Shown here one piece after another: positions 61,260 through 64,000 of a stretch of DNA of 64,000 bases. The notes beneath the pieces are model-generated. The model did no database searches. It saw only the letters and a program-made list of their open reading frames with translations, and had not been told where the DNA came from. Source of the DNA: Methanosarcina sp. MSH10X1 (GTDB lineage: Archaea; Halobacteriota; Methanosarcinia; Methanosarcinales; Methanosarcinaceae); contig NZ_SCHL01000011.1 in NCBI RefSeq assembly GCF_004099695.1, positions 1 to 64,000 on the forward strand, in the 5' to 3' direction. The position numbers and the translations under genes were made by a program. Positions within the stretch are counted from its first letter, which is position 1, and every line of letters starts with the position of its first letter.

Positions 61260-61793
61260 ATGATTGAAATCGAGGTCAAGGTCAAACTAGACCATTCAAA
61301 AGCCAGCCCCGTCCTCAAGAAAATAGGGGCAGTAAAACTCGGGGCTGAGAGCCAGTCCGATATTTATTTTGCAGCTCCTTACAGGGACTTTGCGAGAACC
61401 GACGAGGCGCTCCGAATCCGTTCATTAGATGGCGAGGCTGTACTGACCTACAAAGGCCCCAAGCTCGATAGAGTTTCCAAAACCAGGAAAGAATTCGAAA
61501 CCTCTGTAGATGAGGCTGCCACAATAGAAATTTTGCATGCCCTTGGCTTCTCGGAAGCCGGAGTAGTCCGCAAAAAAAGAGAAGTTTTCACCGCAGGAGA
61601 GATAACCGTCTGCCTTGATGTGGTTGAAGGGCTCGGAGAATTTCTTGAAGTTGAAATCGTGGCTGAAAATGAAAATGAGCTTGAAACCTCAAGGGCGAAG
61701 TTATTTGAACTGTTAAAACAGTTTGGCGCCGGGGAAAAGGATTCGATTAGGACTTCTTACCTTGAGATGGTACTGGAAAAAGATAAAAGTTAA
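61260..61793 (+). CDS. CYTH-domain protein (CyaB/class IV adenylyl-cyclase-like)
   Basis: 177-residue CYTH/triphosphate-tunnel protein. It begins MIEIEVKVKLDHSKA, the ExExK signature of the tunnel, with further basic and acidic strands (FARTDEALRIRSLDGEAVLT; YKGPKLDRVSKTRKEFET; ITVCLDVVEGLGEFLEVEIV). Archaeal members are usually annotated as CyaB class IV cyclases but may be triphosphatases acting on thiamin triphosphate, polyphosphate or RNA ends. An in-frame GTG at 61251 is an alternative start; both have a GGAG close upstream. It lies about 145 bases after the DUF35 gene. The physiological reaction is unknown. Confidence 0.93.
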   Translation: MIEIEVKVKLDHSKASPVLKKIGAVKLGAESQSDIYFAAPYRDFARTDEALRIRSLDGEAVLTYKGPKLDRVSKTRKEFETSVDEAATIEILHALGFSEAGVVRKKREVFTAGEITVCLDVVEGLGEFLEVEIVAENENELETSRAKLFELLKQFGAGEKDSIRTSYLEMVLEKDKS

Positions 61794-61878
61794 TACATCT
61801 GGTTGATGTATGTGCCATCCTTCAATGCATTTCGTGCCATTCTTTATTAAGTCTGAATAAGTTCTTCTTTAACTTTTG

Positions 61879-62565
61879 TTATTTTCTTCTTATGTATATG
61901 ACTGCTCCAAGAATTATTACAAGCAGATAGATAGGACTCATGAAAGGAGTAGTGTTTGATTTCTGGGTTTGATTGGAACTTTCTTTCTGCTCGTCTGCTG
62001 TTTCTGCGTTCTTTGTCATTCCGGTGTCATTTGTTTGATTTCCTGTTTGATTTCCTTCTTGCTTGCCTGCGAAGTCTGCATTTTCTATTTGTTTAGTCTC
62101 ATCCGTTTTGTTCTCAATTTGGTTTTCTTCCAGCCACTTTCCCTGAGCTTTCAGTTCCTTAATTACTGTATCTCTATCGGTAGCCGGGTGTTTCCCTGGA
62201 AAACCAAAAATAACATTGAAAAGCTGTTTATCTGGATCTACTTCTTTTAACATTATAAGTACGGATTCGTTCTTGGTAAACTCCGCTTCATCTTCAGTCC
62301 ATTGAATGCTTCCTGTTTCAGTTCTTACTTTTATAGTCTTTGCAGGTAGGGGATTATAGAGCCACTCATTAACTGTAATTGTAGTAATCGTGTATCTGCC
62401 ATAATCAATTACCTTACTCACTGTGCCAACCACTATGCGGTCAGAGTTATTTACCTGATACGGGATTTCCGCAGTTTTTGCATCTAACATAGCTGCTGCG
62501 AGGTTTGGAACTAGAAGAAGTATCAAGATCGTAAAAAGTATAGAAAGTAAATTTAGGCATTTCAC
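61879..62565 (-). CDS. Secreted, membrane-anchored protein with glycosylatable linker
   Basis: 228 residues. A signal peptide is at residues 1-25 (LLSILFTILILLLVPNLAAA). An extracytoplasmic beta-rich domain (~26-140) includes VVGTVSKVIDYGRYTITTIT. A low-complexity Glu/Asn/Thr linker (~145-205) carries many N-x-T/S sequons (NKT, NQT, NQT, NDT, NQT, NTT). A C-terminal membrane anchor ends in Arg/Lys (SPIYLLVIILGAVIYIRRK). This is the general plan of surface-exposed Methanosarcina proteins attached beneath or in the S-layer. The globular domain is not one I recognise. It stands alone, convergent with the CYTH gene. Confidence 0.82.
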   Translation of the reverse strand: MKCLNLLSILFTILILLLVPNLAAAMLDAKTAEIPYQVNNSDRIVVGTVSKVIDYGRYTITTITVNEWLYNPLPAKTIKVRTETGSIQWTEDEAEFTKNESVLIMLKEVDPDKQLFNVIFGFPGKHPATDRDTVIKELKAQGKWLEENQIENKTDETKQIENADFAGKQEGNQTGNQTNDTGMTKNAETADEQKESSNQTQKSNTTPFMSPIYLLVIILGAVIYIRRK

Positions 62566-62967
62566 TAAAATTCTCCTGTTCTTTATTTAATTTTAATGAA
62601 TAGGTTGTCGAGATCGTGGGCTGGATTTTTCATGATTCATTGTAATAGCTGCCTGTTTTTCACCTATTCAGGAAGATTAGTCTAGCTCCACTAAGGCATA
62701 AATACAAAAGCCAAAAGAGGAGACTTATCAGACAACTTATCTTCTATTCATAGAATGTGATAAATCCATAAAAATGTTCGTTTATATCAAAAAATCAATT
62801 TTGTTTTATTCTAAGATTACATTTTACACTATCTTTGTTACATTTGACTTCAAACAGCCTTTTCTGCAAAAAAAGAAAAAAAGCAAAAAGCTGAAAATAA
62901 AAAGAAGATATAGAAAAAAAATAAAAAAGAAAATAAAAAAAGATGAACACTTCTTCAGAAAATGGTT
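62566..62967. other. Intergenic region, poly-A/T rich
   Basis: About 400 bases between two leftward genes. The right half is an extreme A-rich tract on the plus strand (listed as terminator). A plus-strand frame at 62774-63145 is translated low complexity and not a gene. Confidence 0.35.
62868..62943 (-). terminator. Repeated oligo-U tract after metG
   Basis: On the minus strand, the ~75 bases starting about 25 bases after the metG stop contain at least five T runs of five to eight. Oligo-U tracts without a hairpin are the usual archaeal intrinsic terminator, so this probably ends the metG transcript. Confidence 0.6.
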
Positions 62968-64000
62968 TCAGCGTATTCTTGAACCGGGCTTTATCTCTTT
63001 GTCCGGCATAAGGGCTGCTACAATATTAGCTGCACAATCGTCGGCTGCAAGCATCATGCCGTTTGATTCTACTCCGCAGAGTTTTGCAGGTTTCAGATTG
63101 GCGAGTACGATTACAGTTTTCCCTACAAGCTCTTCAGGAGTGTAATACGAAGCCATGCCTGCAACAAGCTGCCTTGGCTTTTCCTCGCCGATATCCACCT
63201 CAACCCGAAGAAGTTTTTTGGACTTTTTCACGGGTTCGGCAAGTAAAACCTTTCCTACGCGAATATCGAGTTTCGCAAAGTCCTCGTACTCGATCGTGGG
63301 AAGGATTTCTATCGACTCGGTAGATTCAGCTTCGGCTTTTCCCGCTTTTGCGGCTTCCTCGGCAGTGCCCATTCCTTCGGATTTGGAGGATTCTTTTTCC
63401 TCTCTCTTTCCTGCGGTTTTCTTAGCATCGGCAGCTTTTACCCTCTGGTTTGCGATCTCTTCCATTTCCCCTATCCTGTCATCTTCGAGTTTGGTGAAAA
63501 GGATATGGGGCTTTGCAAGCGTTGTGCCTGCTTTTATAGGCATGAGAGCTTCGTCATAAAAGGTGGTGTGCAGGTCTCCTTCCTGGCCGAGTTCTTTCCA
63601 GGCGGTTTCCATGGTTCCGGGAAGCACAGGCTCAAAGATAAGGCTGAGAGCTTTTGCAAGATGGAGGCAGTTATAAAGCACCTGCCCGCAGGCTGCCTTA
63701 TCCTGTTTTATCAGGCTCCAGGGCTCGTGGGACTGGAAGTAGGTGTTTCCGAAAGATGCCAGAGCCATTGCAGAATCAACGGCTTTCTTGAACTCATATT
63801 CAGCCATTGCTGCTTTTACTTCTTTTAGCGCTTTTTCTATCTCTCTCTTTACTTCAGTGTCGAGTTCCCCGGCTGGAACTTCCCCGTAGTTCTTAAAAGC
63901 GAAAAGCATTGTGCGGTACAGGAAGTTCCCCAGTACGGCTACAAGCTCGGTATTAATCTTTTCCTGAAGCACGCGCCACGAGAAATTCAGCTCCTTTGTG
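62968..64000 (-). CDS. metG: Methionyl-tRNA synthetase, C-terminal part (runs off the window)
   Basis: Partial gene; its 5' part lies beyond base 64000. The visible 344 residues are the anticodon-binding helical bundle ([60 protein letters not shown]). An Ala/Glu/Lys-rich linker follows, then a C-terminal EMAP/Arc1p-like tRNA-binding domain ([30 protein letters not shown]). The fused tRNA-binding domain is normal for Methanosarcina MetRS. An internal ATG at 63972 is not the start, because the family sequence continues without a break to the window edge ([12 protein letters not shown]). Confidence 0.95.
   Translation of the reverse strand, partial: TKELNFSWRVLQEKINTELVAVLGNFLYRTMLFAFKNYGEVPAGELDTEVKREIEKALKEVKAAMAEYEFKKAVDSAMALASFGNTYFQSHEPWSLIKQDKAACGQVLYNCLHLAKALSLIFEPVLPGTMETAWKELGQEGDLHTTFYDEALMPIKAGTTLAKPHILFTKLEDDRIGEMEEIANQRVKAADAKKTAGKREEKESSKSEGMGTAEEAAKAGKAEAESTESIEILPTIEYEDFAKLDIRVGKVLLAEPVKKSKKLLRVEVDIGEEKPRQLVAGMASYYTPEELVGKTVIVLANLKPAKLCGVESNGMMLAADDCAANIVAALMPDKEIKPGSRIR

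Noticed and set aside
62774-63145. Plus-strand 123-codon Lys-rich frame
   Set aside because: It is the translation of the A-rich tract that works as an oligo-U terminator for metG, continuing antisense into metG.

Overview
The window is chromosomal DNA of a methanogenic archaeon, almost certainly a Methanosarcina. The evidence is a near-complete set of methanogenesis marker proteins with methyl-coenzyme M reductase (MCR) activation component A2, beta-RFAP synthase for methanopterin, archaeal FEN-1, aIF5A, an archaeal HMG-CoA synthase/thiolase/DUF35 operon, long AT-rich intergenic regions with TATA-like boxes, and the Methanosarcina habit of wide spacing between short operons.

Layout. 1-5 kb: ion homeostasis, with a CPA2 cation/proton antiporter, then an overlapping DUF1538 gene pair with a P-II-like gene, and a RelE-like fragment. 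5-7 kb: a DUF2178 membrane protein with an Xre regulator, and two tandem paralogous ~60-residue proteins. 7-11 kb: a ureohydrolase next to aIF5A (hypusine context) and an aldehyde:ferredoxin oxidoreductase homologue. 11-23 kb: a Nudix hydrolase, a membrane-anchored matrixin-like protease and a CMD protein. These are followed by a leftward MCR-activation region (atwA, mmp3, then mmp6-mmp5-mmp15-mmp17-mmp7), preceded by a HAD protein and a presenilin-like protease. 23-31 kb: a decayed integrase, small conserved proteins, fen, a CDF metal exporter that seems to start at CTG, mptG, gpmI and a gamma-carbonic-anhydrase homologue. 31-42 kb: an OFA-family MFS transporter and the remnant of a second one, a SatP-like acetate transporter, a P2-type ATPase, a purine permease, a UbiA-family enzyme and a DUF1724 regulator. 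42-52 kb: purH, a flavoprotein disulfide reductase homologue, nth, a large palindromic repeat array, a split Co/Ni ECF transporter (CbiMN and CbiQO) and dinB. 52-64 kb: a chagasin-like protein, a PUA/PAPS-reductase/ferredoxin fusion, a second copy of the palindromic repeat, a RelBE-type toxin-antitoxin pair, a Cas4-like protein, a regulator followed by the early mevalonate operon, a CYTH protein, a secreted protein, and the 3' part of metG running off the window.

The most unusual material is non-coding. There is an array of 27-bp palindromic units nested in a 110-bp tandem repeat (46.5-47.4 kb), with a second locus 8 kb away. Short tandem or phased repeats lie upstream of atwA, mmp6, the matrixin gene, cbiM and the flavoprotein. 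A perfect operator-like palindrome sits over the TATA region of the toxin-antitoxin operon. Two pseudogenes (integrase and OFA transporter) and an apparent CTG start are visible directly in the sequence. No tRNA, rRNA, CRISPR array or intact insertion sequence was found.
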